From CAZNVG01 sp964576475 (GTDB lineage Bacteria; Patescibacteriota; Saccharimonadia; Saccharimonadales; CAZNVG01): a stretch of DNA of 24,496 nucleotides. Both the position numbers and the translations under genes were made by a program. The notes under the pieces are model-generated. The model was not told the origin of the DNA. It did not search any database and saw nothing but the letters and a program-made list of their open reading frames with translations. This document shows positions 6,234-13,494 of this stretch, piece by piece; the stretch's first letter is position 1; each line of letters starts with the position of its first letter. The stretch is from the NCBI GenBank assembly GCA_964576475.1, contig CAZNVG010000013.1, forward strand, positions 1 to 24,496, given 5' to 3'.

Positions 6234-8063
6234 ATGCGAAAATTCGTTCGTACGCTTTTGCGTGAATATCCCCAATTAATGCTCGTGATAGGCAGTGCAC
6301 TGCTCGCGGGAGTACTTGACCTACGTGGTTTTGACAGCGCGTCTCACATAATCCTTGCAGTCGTATCAATACTCATGGTCTTGCCAATGCTCTGGGAAAT
6401 GTACAAAACCCTTCGTGATGGTGAGTTCGGCGTTGATCTGCTCGCAGCGGTAGCGATTATTACTGCAGTTCTGCTCCGTGAATACTGGGCAGCCATTGTC
6501 GTTGTCTTGATGCTAACCGGAGGTGAGGCGCTGGAGGATTATTCTGAGGAGCGAGCCAAAAAAGAACTCACCGCTCTCATATCTAATGTGCCCCGAATAG
6601 CCCATCTCGTTCGCGGAAGGAACGTCGTCGAAATCAAGGTGCACGATATTGCCGCTGGCAATACTTTGGAGATTAGACCGGGTGAAATGGTGCCCGTTGA
6701 CTGTGTGGTAACGGAAGGTGAATCTAGCTTTGACGAGTCAAGTTTGACCGGTGAGAGTCTTCCAGTCGATCGCAAGCCTGGCGACAAGCTACTCAGCGGC
6801 TCTATCAATGGTGACGTATTAGTGCGCGTCAAAGCGCTTGAAACAAGTGAGAACTCACAGTATGAACAGATCATACGGCTCGTAAAGCAAGCCAGCCAAA
6901 CTAAATCGAGTTTTGTTCGACTGGCCGACCGCTACAGCGTACCGTTCACTATCATTTCCTTTGCCATCGCCGGCACCACCTGGGCGCTAAGTGGCGATCC
7001 CGTTCGATTTCTACAGGTTATCATCGTTGCTACACCCTGCCCGCTACTACTCGCTGCACCAATCGCAATTATTAGTGGCATGAGTCGTGCTGCGAAACAC
7101 GGCGTCATTGTCAAGAACGGCACCGCGCTGGAACGTCTCGCTTCCGCAAAATCTATTGCATTCGATAAGACCGGCACCCTCACACAAGGAAACTTGAAGA
7201 TTGACGAGGTAACTTCATTTAACACAAATTACTCTAAAGAAGAAGTACTTCGTCTTGCTGCGACACTCGAGCGAGGCTCAAACCACATTCTAGCTCTCGC
7301 GATTGTCGAACATGCCAGCGAACAAAAGATTAAGCTCAAGAAAGCCACCGCAGTCAAAGAGACAACAGGATTAGGTGTACAGGGGACAATCGGACACCAA
7401 ACAGTAATCGTCGGCAAAGCATCTCTAATGAAAGATCGCAAAATTACCCTGCCTAAAGCAAAATCAGCACTACAAACAGGAGTGCTCGTTGCTGTCGACG
7501 ACTCGGTTATCGGAGCGATTAGTTTTGTTGATGAAGTACGACCCGAGAGTAAAGCCACCATTGCTGCGCTCGAAGCACTTGGGTTACGACAAGCCATCAT
7601 GGTGACTGGCGACAACCAAGCAACGGCAGATAGGATCGCTAAGCAGCTCGGGATTAAGGAAGTGTACGCTGACTGCCTACCCGCCGATAAGTTGCGCATC
7701 ATTAAAGAAATTGATGCAAAACATAAGCCAATTGCCTTTGTCGGTGATGGCGTCAACGATGCTCCAGTACTGGCGGCTTCAGATGTTGGTATCGCAATCG
7801 GTGCGCGCGGAAACACCGCAGCAAGCGAGTCTGCGGATGTCGTGGTATTGCTCGATGATCTGAGTAAAGTATCTCAAGGTGTCGCCATAGCAAAACGCTC
7901 TATCAATATCGGCCTCCAGAGCATACTCGTGGGAATCTTTATAAGTGTCGGTCTGATGTTAGTCTTCGCAACCGGTAAATTCAAACCAGTCTATGGTGCT
8001 GCACTACAAGAAGTTGTTGATGTTATCGTCATTCTCAATGCTCTGCGAGCACACCGCGGCTAA
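6234..8063 (+). CDS. Heavy-metal P1B-type ATPase
   Basis: A 609-residue ATP-driven metal exporter. I prefer ATG 6234 over TTG 6231 because AGAGG (6222-6226) is seven bases upstream. The P-type motifs appear in order: TGES (about 172-175, actuator), TPCP in the metal-binding membrane helix (about 267-270), phosphorylated DKTGT (about 311-315), and GDGVND (about 504-509). The last membrane region carries the P1B pattern VYGAALQE..D..VILNALR. The membrane site is TPCP, not the CPC of classic copper/zinc pumps, and no N-terminal metal-binding domain is present, so the metal is uncertain. The nucleotide-domain HP dipeptide appears as HI (NHILA), a variant of a normally conserved pair. A dyad in the upstream region may be a metal-regulated operator. 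The stop overlaps the convergent gene by four bases. Confidence 0.92.
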   Translation: MRKFVRTLLREYPQLMLVIGSALLAGVLDLRGFDSASHIILAVVSILMVLPMLWEMYKTLRDGEFGVDLLAAVAIITAVLLREYWAAIVVVLMLTGGEALEDYSEERAKKELTALISNVPRIAHLVRGRNVVEIKVHDIAAGNTLEIRPGEMVPVDCVVTEGESSFDESSLTGESLPVDRKPGDKLLSGSINGDVLVRVKALETSENSQYEQIIRLVKQASQTKSSFVRLADRYSVPFTIISFAIAGTTWALSGDPVRFLQVIIVATPCPLLLAAPIAIISGMSRAAKHGVIVKNGTALERLASAKSIAFDKTGTLTQGNLKIDEVTSFNTNYSKEEVLRLAATLERGSNHILALAIVEHASEQKIKLKKATAVKETTGLGVQGTIGHQTVIVGKASLMKDRKITLPKAKSALQTGVLVAVDDSVIGAISFVDEVRPESKATIAALEALGLRQAIMVTGDNQATADRIAKQLGIKEVYADCLPADKLRIIKEIDAKHKPIAFVGDGVNDAPVLAASDVGIAIGARGNTAASESADVVVLLDDLSKVSQGVAIAKRSINIGLQSILVGIFISVGLMLVFATGKFKPVYGAALQEVVDVIVILNALRAHRG

Positions 8064-8805
8064 ACGGCTTCAGGCAAATCATGAATCTCACGAGGCTCAA
8101 CATCAAGCCTGCTGAGAAGATGACGGTAGATCGGTTCACGCTGTGCGATCGGGCGATGATGTAGTTGCAGTAGGTATGTTGTAGCGCTGCCAAGCCTTGT
8201 GTCACTCACCAGCTCTTCTGCAGATACAACCGTAATGTCTTTGCCATAGTCTCTCTTGAAGTGATCGGAAGTCTTGACTTGCAGGTAGAAGGGTTTACCG
8301 TAGGTCTTTCCGTAGATATCAATATCTCGTGATACTGTGCCCGAGTTTTGGCGAGCTGTTCTCGCAGCACTAGGCATGAGCGCATATCCCGACTCCAAAT
8401 AACCGTCAGCGATTGCACTCCAGAATGTCTTTAGTACCGCTACTTCAGACACTGCTCCTTTTNNNNNNNNNNGTCAGAGTTTTGCAGCATACTTACCAAG
8501 TCTTTATTTATCAGGTCGGCGAAGATGCCCAGGTTGTCTGCTGCTAAGGTCGACGTTCTATAGTCAACATCTGCATCTGACTCTACCAGCTGCGGGTAGA
8601 CATCACGCAGTGCATAGGCCGCAGCCCGACGAACACCCTGAGCGGTTCCAACTTGAGTTTCTATTTTGTCGCCACTAAATCTATTGCCTAGGTTCCCCAA
8701 TGCCTTTTCGACATACAATCGTCGCTGTGCATTTGGCAGCATAATACCGTCCGTAGGGCGAACGGCCTCGAATAGCATGCCATCTGGGTATTTTTCGGCT
8801 ATCAT
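8060..8805 (-). CDS. Unknown protein with nuclease-like D...QVK motif, split by an assembly gap
   Basis: Two open segments face each other across ten Ns: 8473-8805 (111 codons from ATG 8805) and 8462-8060 (about 133 codons to TAG). I join them as one gene. The second part begins in mid-helix with no usable ribosome binding site, since AAGGAG stands only two bases before its GTG. Ten Ns commonly mark an unknown gap length, so the frame difference is uninformative. The C-terminal part contains D-I-D-I-Y-G followed by PFYLQVKTSDHF, the arrangement of a PD-(D/E)xK or Mrr/Holliday-resolvase-like nuclease core. The N-terminal part is helical and unknown to me. Nuclease function is inference from a short motif. 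The start follows an extended -10 at exactly the leaderless distance. The last bases overlap the metal ATPase stop in convergent orientation. Confidence 0.6.
8463..8472. other. Assembly gap (10 Ns)
   Basis: Ten undetermined bases interrupt a coding region. The true length of missing sequence is unknown. Confidence 0.99.
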
Positions 8806-8811
8806 TTACAT

Positions 8812-8820
8812 ATTATACCA
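8812..8820 (-). promoter_or_regulatory. Extended -10 placing a leaderless start at 8805
   Basis: The minus strand reads TGG-TATAAT, then six bases, then ATG 8805. The predicted first transcribed base is the A of the start codon. No Shine-Dalgarno sequence is present. Confidence 0.65.
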
Positions 8821-8959
8821 TATATTTCTTCTGTGACTATAGTTTTATTTGTTTTTATATGGTGTTGTATATATTCGATACGTCGTGGTTTCACTGTGAG
8901 ATATTTAATATACGAACCCTCTTCGGCGGCTTAGGCTCTTATTCATAGGAGGAAATAGT

Positions 8960-9304
8960 ATGTTTGTAAAAGTAAAATCAATCTGGGAGTTAGTGCAAGG
9001 CGACCCAAAGTTCATGCGAACAATTAACGGCTGGTTAACTATATTCTGGATTGTCATGATTCCTATTGCCTTCATATTCGGTTGGCTCGAGAGCGTTACG
9101 TTTGTCTCGGCCCTATCTCTCTGGGCGCTTGTTTCTGGTCACTGGTCTGGGTGGCAGGCCGCACGAACAGAAGTACAACAGCAAAAGGAAGAAAAACGCG
9201 ACACTGAGGGCGCCATAGCCAAGCGATTACTCAAGGAAACTAACTTACAAAAGGCGCGTAGTCGCAAAAAGAAAAAACAATCTAGTAGCTCGAACGGAAA
9301 ATAA
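8960..9304 (+). CDS. Small two-helix membrane protein with basic coiled-coil tail
   Basis: A 114-residue protein of unknown function. The start is fixed by a strong AGGAGG (8947-8952) seven bases before ATG. A short N-terminal cytoplasmic part (about 1-20) is followed by two hydrophobic helices (about 25-43 and 47-62). A charged helical tail rich in Glu, Lys and Gln ends in a basic stretch (SRKKKK) and a Ser-rich tip. The tail should be cytoplasmic and could bind nucleic acid or membrane lipid; that is inference. The strong ribosome binding site suggests higher expression than its neighbours. The 154 bases upstream hold the divergent leaderless promoter of the split gene. I see no clear -35/-10 pair for this gene there. 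Confidence 0.75.
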   Translation: MFVKVKSIWELVQGDPKFMRTINGWLTIFWIVMIPIAFIFGWLESVTFVSALSLWALVSGHWSGWQAARTEVQQQKEEKRDTEGAIAKRLLKETNLQKARSRKKKKQSSSSNGK

Positions 9305-9308
9305 CAGA

Positions 9309-9336
9309 TTGCATCGTCGTGAAACAATAGTATAGT
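9309..9336 (+). promoter_or_regulatory. Promoter of the 9362 gene
   Basis: TTGCAT (9309-9314), a 16-base spacer and TATAGT (9331-9336). The leader is about 20 bases with only a weak purine stretch (AGAAGAA) before ATG. Confidence 0.55.
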
Positions 9337-9361
9337 GTGGACATAAAAAGAAGAACATTTT

Positions 9362-9865
9362 ATGGGATACACATTGGAGCTCGGCCTAGCCGAAAAAGTC
9401 AGACAACACCCTTCGGGGTATGTATTTGTTGATGGGTTTACACCACTAAGAGTCAAATCGTTTACCGGAGGCTCAACTATACCCGTCGACCCTGAGCTAG
9501 GTTACATCAACCTTGCTCTTGATGTGCAACCCTACGAGTACGGCGACGAGCTTTTTGGACAACCCACTGAGTTCCCGACACCTCGAGCAATCGACGACGA
9601 CGGGTTAGTAGAAGCATCAATCGATGTCACGATTAATTACTCCAAGCGCATTCGAGAGATTACAGACATACACTTAACCGACCTACATGGTGAGCGCGCC
9701 GCAGAAGTAGCTCATCATTTTATGCGGCTTATCGCTGAGCTGGGTGATGATCCTGACTTTGGTGATTATTGGCACGCTACAGATGGCAACATAAAACACC
9801 TAGCTAAAACATTACTCGATTGGACATTCCAGCATCCAGATGGATTGTTTTACTCGCTTGGCTGA
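9362..9865 (+). CDS. Hypothetical cytoplasmic protein
   Basis: I do not recognise this 167-residue acidic protein. It has no signal peptide or membrane helix. The first half contains short strand-like stretches (GYVFVDGFTPLRV, LGYINLALDV). The second half has a helix with HGERAAEVAHHF and an acidic loop GDDPDFGDYWHATDGN, whose His and Asp residues could bind metal, though no family motif is clear. It has its own promoter. Its 3' end overlaps the convergent neighbour by 16 bases, so the two messages can pair. That neighbour is similarly acidic and also an orphan, but I see no shared motif between them. Confidence 0.65.
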   Translation: MGYTLELGLAEKVRQHPSGYVFVDGFTPLRVKSFTGGSTIPVDPELGYINLALDVQPYEYGDELFGQPTEFPTPRAIDDDGLVEASIDVTINYSKRIREITDIHLTDLHGERAAEVAHHFMRLIAELGDDPDFGDYWHATDGNIKHLAKTLLDWTFQHPDGLFYSLG

Positions 9866-10542
9866 GCGGTCTCAATCCCCGCCAACTTATCAAACATGTA
9901 ACGACTCAGCGCCACGAGCTGAGTAGTCCTTACGCCATTTGGGATGCGGTTGGGGTGACCATTATACAATGGACCAACATACAGTGGCTCGTCCATGAAT
10001 TCCGACAAATCATATGCTGCCGCTTCTTTTGCGACGTTAATTGCACTCTCTTTTGCGGTTCGTGATCGTCCTATGACATACATAGTATGCGCATCAAGCG
10101 GACTAACAGATTCTGGGTCAAGTGTCAGCTCTAGAGCCAAACCTCCCATTACAGGACTTCTCAGGACTCCACCTGGGTGCCCAGCAGTTCTCGCCTCTGC
10201 GAAACGCATAAACACTCCCGTATTTGAAGCTTCAGTCCAGTGCGTAAAGCGAAGTGGTTCATGTGCCCTATTAGTCACACCTCCACCATCAACATCTCTC
10301 GCGATTTCATACCCGGCAGGATCGTCAGCAATAAACATGTCAGCATATACTGTGACATCGTTTATATCCTTCACCCACGGCTCTCCCGATTCGGCCTCTC
10401 TGTCTAGGACATATTGCCAATCACGTCGCACAGACAGCTGACTAGTTTCGCGTTTTGGTATGAGTGTGGGCTCAAGGTGCTCCGCATGAATTCTGCTCGT
10501 ATACGGCGTAGGTTCATACACTATTCTTTCAGCTACTATCAT
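9850..10542 (-). CDS. Hypothetical cytoplasmic protein
   Basis: I do not recognise this 230-residue protein. The start ATG 10542 has AGAGGGG about eight bases upstream. There is no signal peptide or membrane helix. The sequence is mixed alpha/beta with a glycine-rich loop (DVDGGGVTNRAHEP), a stretch GGVLRSPVMGGLALELTLDPES and an alanine-rich helix near residues 165-185. It overlaps the end of the convergent 9362 gene. Its leader contains a 7-bp hairpin and paired repeats (10561-10621) that may be regulatory. Confidence 0.65.
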   Translation of the reverse strand: MIVAERIVYEPTPYTSRIHAEHLEPTLIPKRETSQLSVRRDWQYVLDREAESGEPWVKDINDVTVYADMFIADDPAGYEIARDVDGGGVTNRAHEPLRFTHWTEASNTGVFMRFAEARTAGHPGGVLRSPVMGGLALELTLDPESVSPLDAHTMYVIGRSRTAKESAINVAKEAAAYDLSEFMDEPLYVGPLYNGHPNRIPNGVRTTQLVALSRYMFDKLAGIETAQPSE

Positions 10543-10560
10543 CTTCTATCCCCTCTTGGT

Positions 10561-10621
10561 TTCTTTGCTACAAAGAATATCGTACGTTTGACGAGCAATA
10601 TCATGCAAGCATGAGCAATAT
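10561..10621. promoter_or_regulatory. Hairpin and phased direct repeats upstream of the 10542 gene
   Basis: TTCTTTG-CTA-CAAAGAA forms a tight inverted repeat (10561-10577). Further out, GAGCAATAT occurs twice (10593-10601 and 10613-10621), offset by 20 bases or about two helical turns, with CATGC-AA-GCATG between (10602-10613). This looks like a candidate operator, with no factor identified. Confidence 0.35.
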
Positions 10622-10633
10622 GCGATGTATAAG

Positions 10634-10672
10634 AATTAAAAAAACCGTTCGCAATGAACAGTTTTTTTAATT
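10634..10672 (-). terminator. Terminator of tRNA-Pro, symmetric
   Basis: AATTAAAAAAAC (10634-10645) pairs with GTTTTTTTAATT (10661-10672). Inside, GTTC/GAAC pairs past one mismatch around loop GCAAT. The outer arm overlaps the tRNA CCA end. It has T runs in both directions. Confidence 0.85.
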
Positions 10673-10748
10673 GGTCGGGGTGAGAGGACTCGAACCTCCG
10701 ACCTCACGGTCCCAAACCGCGCGCGCTAGCCAACTGCGCCACACCCCG
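10672..10748 (-). tRNA. tRNA-Pro (anticodon TGG)
   Basis: The acceptor is CGGGGTG/CACCCCG with the C1-G72 pair typical of proline tRNAs. The anticodon stem CGCGG/CCGTG carries loop TTTGGGA (anticodon TGG). The T arm is GGAGG-TTCGAGT-CCTCT. Discriminator A and encoded CCA follow. Confidence 0.95.
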
Positions 10749-10762
10749 ATAAAACAGAGGTT

Positions 10763-10791
10763 ATAATACCACACCAAAACACTAGAGTCAC
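10763..10791 (-). promoter_or_regulatory. Promoter of tRNA-Pro
   Basis: Minus strand: GTGACT (10786-10791), a 17-base spacer and TATTAT (10763-10768) preceded by TGG. The predicted start lies about eight bases before the tRNA. Confidence 0.5.
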
Positions 10792-10798
10792 CCCTTAT

Positions 10799-11506
10799 TT
10801 ATGGCTGCGACATCTTCCTGATTGGCTCAGTGATAAATGTTCTTATCCACTCGGCAAGCTGACCCGACTGAATAAGTAGATATACCAAAAAGGACAAAAT
10901 CAGAAGGAGCGCCGCCACTAAACTCATACGCACAATATGAATAGTTGAGTTTGACGCACCAAAATGCCCCACAACTGCCTTTTCTTTCGTTAGCTCATCA
11001 GGCGGAGTAACTTTCTGCACACCAATAACTTGAGGGTTTTCCGCTACCTTCTCTGGCTTTGTCGCAACAAGGTAGTCTGGAGGAACGACAGGGGGTGGAC
11101 TTGTAAAATCTGAGCGATTTGACTCCCCCTCCGGCTGGACGACTTCACCCATAGTAGGCGCAATAACAGCAGGGGCGGAAGTTACTGGCTCGACGACTTT
11201 CTGCTGAATTGTCTGTGTACGTGTCGGCGGAACAGGAGTCTCAGCCTCAATGCCTGGAGTTACTGCAGATGCCGGCTGAGGGGCGATAGCTACCGGCGGT
11301 GTCGCTACGGGCGCAGGCAGTGCCACCTCTTGCGGTTGGTTTAGAAATATCGACGGTACCTGCCCATTCGCGTCACTTGGCAGTACATCTGACACCGATA
11401 TCGCGCCCTTTGCAATCGATTCAATTTGCGCCAACGTCAACGTACTGCTCGCTGAAAGTTGGGCAGGTCCTTGCGTTAAAGGATTAGGTGATTGCTGATT
11501 ATCCAT
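10799..11506 (-). CDS. Proline/alanine-rich tail-anchored membrane protein
   Basis: A protein of about 235 residues that I do not recognise. I choose ATG 11506 because TATACT (11522-11527) predicts transcription from about 11515; the longer frame from GTG 11557 would begin upstream of that promoter. The first 50 residues are Ser/Gln/Thr-rich with a short helical piece (LTLAQIESIAKGAISVSDVL). A long disordered Pro/Ala/Val-rich region follows. One membrane helix lies near residues 192-214, and the last 20 residues end in a basic segment (EPIRKMSQP). With no signal peptide, the N-terminal bulk is probably cytoplasmic and the helix inserts late. The leader is about nine bases without a Shine-Dalgarno sequence. 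It may be a scaffold at the membrane; that is only a guess from composition. Confidence 0.65.
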   Translation of the reverse strand: MDNQQSPNPLTQGPAQLSASSTLTLAQIESIAKGAISVSDVLPSDANGQVPSIFLNQPQEVALPAPVATPPVAIAPQPASAVTPGIEAETPVPPTRTQTIQQKVVEPVTSAPAVIAPTMGEVVQPEGESNRSDFTSPPPVVPPDYLVATKPEKVAENPQVIGVQKVTPPDELTKEKAVVGHFGASNSTIHIVRMSLVAALLLILSFLVYLLIQSGQLAEWIRTFITEPIRKMSQP

Positions 11507-11521
11507 AATGCTTATGGCTTT

Positions 11522-11527
11522 AGTATA
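11522..11527 (-). promoter_or_regulatory. -10 element for the tail-anchored protein gene
   Basis: TATACT on the minus strand predicts a start near 11515, leaving a leader of about nine bases before ATG 11506. No convincing -35 is seen. Confidence 0.4.
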
Positions 11528-11578
11528 CCGTTTTTGGGCCGGATCAAGCAGTTTCACCCAACTCCAGGCCTGAGAAGC

Positions 11579-11607
11579 TGGTCAAAAAAGCCGAAACGTT
11601 ATACAAT
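11579..11607 (+). promoter_or_regulatory. Promoter of the UbiB-kinase operon
   Basis: TGGTCA (11579-11584), a 17-base spacer and TACAAT (11602-11607). AAGGGGAG (11620-11627) is the ribosome binding site for ATG 11631. Confidence 0.55.
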
Positions 11608-11630
11608 ATTCGACACGACAAGGGGAGAAT

Positions 11631-11792
11631 ATGAAGTACGCGTTCGTCTGTATAACAATATTTATGGTCTGGGTGGCAGTTATCATCATTGCTACGCTCG
11701 TCCAGAGCAAAGACCAAGTCTATTCCCTCTATAAATTACTAGTTCTATTTACTCTCGTTTTGTTTTTTATTGGCTTCGGCAAGATTAAATAA
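11631..11792 (+). CDS. 53-residue two-helix membrane microprotein
   Basis: A small gene with a strong ribosome binding site (AAGGGGAG) three bases before ATG. The product is almost entirely two hydrophobic helices (about 4-24 and 33-49) joined by the polar loop QSKDQVYS, ending in GKIK. Its stop TAA shares one base with the ATG of the kinase gene (TAATG), so the two are translationally coupled. The function is unknown. The coupling and the similar-sized membrane protein after the kinase suggest it anchors or regulates the kinase at the membrane. It could also act chiefly as a leader peptide that brings ribosomes to the kinase start, which lacks its own clear ribosome binding site. Confidence 0.75.
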   Translation: MKYAFVCITIFMVWVAVIIIATLVQSKDQVYSLYKLLVLFTLVLFFIGFGKIK

Positions 11793-13300
11793 TGGCTAGA
11801 GTGGGCATATCTGTTCGTGAGCGTCGCCAGAGAACAGCTATGCTTGTGCGTATTGCTAGTCGTGCATATTGGCACTACCGAAGGCAGCAATTCCCTGAAA
11901 TGGGGCAAATCATCTGTGACGGATTCGTTGAGATGGGTGGCGTCTACGTTAAGTTCCTACAGGGTGTACTCGTACGTTCAGCGCTCATTAAGAACTGGCA
12001 AAGTCCAGAGCGACTTCGGGTGTTCGAAGATCTTGGTGCCGAGCCAATAGATGTAATTGAGGTGCTCAAAAAAGAACTTACGCCACAAGCCCTCGCACAA
12101 ATCGCCGAAATTAATCCAATCTCATTCGCTGCCGGTTCATTTGGTCAGGTATACATGGCCAGACTTAAGAATGACAAGAAAGTCATCGTTAAGATCCTGC
12201 GGCCTAAAATTCGCGAATCTTTGATCTTTGATCTAAAACTACTATCGCGTTGGGTGAGGCTTACGAGTGGTTGGCTCACCGCAAATATAGACATTGATTT
12301 CGTATCAGCCTTTGCGGATTTCAAGCGACAAACCATTGGCGAAACCAATTACCGTGAAGAAGTTCGGTTTGCTCGTGAAATGTTTGAGCATTATAAGGGC
12401 CATCCTTTTATGGTCATACCTGAGACGTATGAGCATCTATGCTCGGATACGGTCATTGTGCAGGAATACATAGAAGGCATTAGTCTCGCGAAGCTCATCA
12501 TGATCAAAGAGTCGGGAGGTAATGTACATACGTACGTAGAGCAAACAATAGGCTCAGACCTTAACAAACAGCTCTATACGCTCGGTTATGAATCTCTCTA
12601 CGGAGTATTTGCTATGCCTCGAATCCAAGGCGACCCCCATCCTGGCAACGTGCGGCTACTGAGCGGTAATCGCGTTGGGCTTATCGATTTCGGCATATCG
12701 GCACGATCACCGAAACATAAAGGAGCGTTTCTGGGAGTGCTGCGCGAGTATGAAAAGGCAATATCGGGCGATCCGGACATCGTCGCTTTCTTTGGCCAGT
12801 TCTTACGCTTTTTTGTCGGAGATTTATACGTCGCCCTTAAAACTATAAGCAAACATGTGGGAAAAGACGGTGTAGACACGTCCGATTTAACAGAACATGT
12901 TGGCAACATCGCCAAATACGCTTTCGACGAAAACTCGACAGACATGGACATGAGAGAACTGTTCTCGACTGGCAATTTGCTCAGCACCATTAATGCCACC
13001 ATTAACTCCAAGAACCGCTTCGGCATCATCATGCAGCTTGAAGCAAGTGATGTCATGAGAGCAGCGCAGACATACGCCGGAATGGTATTTACACTTGGCG
13101 CCCAAGAGATCATGCCTTCTGTATTTCACGATGTCGTTATGGACGTCACGAAACATCAGCACAAACTGGGCCTACATCTAGAGCAAGACAACGAGCTATC
13201 GATTCAGGATGCACTCGATATCATCAGCCGCTGGTTAGAGCGTGTCGCAGAGAAAGATCCACAACTATTCCAGATGATAACAAAACGTGTTAGGGTGTGA
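11792..13300 (+). CDS. UbiB/AarF/ADCK-family atypical kinase
   Basis: A 502-residue atypical kinase or ATPase. In quinone-using bacteria this family supports ubiquinone biosynthesis; in other bacteria its role is open. The family elements are visible: a KxGQ-like motif changed to KFLQ (54-57), an Ala-rich loop AAGSFGQV (113-120), the invariant lysine K134 in VIVKILRP, E184 in the ETN segment, the catalytic loop QGDPHPGN (279-286) and the metal-binding IDFG (298-301). The usual H-A-D of the catalytic loop is Q-G-D. The C-terminal half is helical, with no strong membrane helix at its end. It sits between two tiny membrane proteins in one operon. A Patescibacterium with limited metabolism would hardly make ubiquinone, so a lipid- or envelope-related job is more likely; that is inference. 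Confidence 0.88.
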   Translation: MARVGISVRERRQRTAMLVRIASRAYWHYRRQQFPEMGQIICDGFVEMGGVYVKFLQGVLVRSALIKNWQSPERLRVFEDLGAEPIDVIEVLKKELTPQALAQIAEINPISFAAGSFGQVYMARLKNDKKVIVKILRPKIRESLIFDLKLLSRWVRLTSGWLTANIDIDFVSAFADFKRQTIGETNYREEVRFAREMFEHYKGHPFMVIPETYEHLCSDTVIVQEYIEGISLAKLIMIKESGGNVHTYVEQTIGSDLNKQLYTLGYESLYGVFAMPRIQGDPHPGNVRLLSGNRVGLIDFGISARSPKHKGAFLGVLREYEKAISGDPDIVAFFGQFLRFFVGDLYVALKTISKHVGKDGVDTSDLTEHVGNIAKYAFDENSTDMDMRELFSTGNLLSTINATINSKNRFGIIMQLEASDVMRAAQTYAGMVFTLGAQEIMPSVFHDVVMDVTKHQHKLGLHLEQDNELSIQDALDIISRWLERVAEKDPQLFQMITKRVRV

Positions 13301-13305
13301 ATACA

Positions 13306-13491
13306 ATGCTTAGAGATATTTTACTTTTCGTCAAATACCCATATGCGGCTTTTATAATTGCGACTATGTGGCTCGGAACAGCCGCGCTTATCGCTATTGA
13401 CCGAAGCTTGCCAGTCGTAGGTATGACAATGATAAACATAGTGGCCAGTTCGGTCATTGCAGTCATCGGCTTCATGGGCAAAAAAGAATAA
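13306..13491 (+). CDS. 61-residue two-helix membrane microprotein
   Basis: The product has two hydrophobic helices (about 8-28 and 36-56) around the loop AIDRSLPVVG and ends in GKKE. I choose ATG 13306, about ten bases after TTAGGG. A GTG at 13297 overlaps the kinase stop (GTGA) in the same frame and is also possible, but it is only one base from that purine stretch. The tight spacing means it is co-transcribed with the kinase and probably coupled to it. I do not recognise the family. It ends three bases before the convergent ymdB stop. Confidence 0.7.
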   Translation: MLRDILLFVKYPYAAFIIATMWLGTAALIAIDRSLPVVGMTMINIVASSVIAVIGFMGKKE

Positions 13492-13494
13492 TCT

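Noticed and set aside
8440..8805. A separate 121-residue gene running through the Ns
   Set aside because: The last codons cross undetermined bases, so the end is an artefact of the gap; the reading frame beyond 8473 is unknown.
11507..11557. Longer start of the tail-anchored protein at GTG 11557
   Set aside because: The -10 at 11522-11527 would lie inside the extension, and GTG 11557 has no ribosome binding site.
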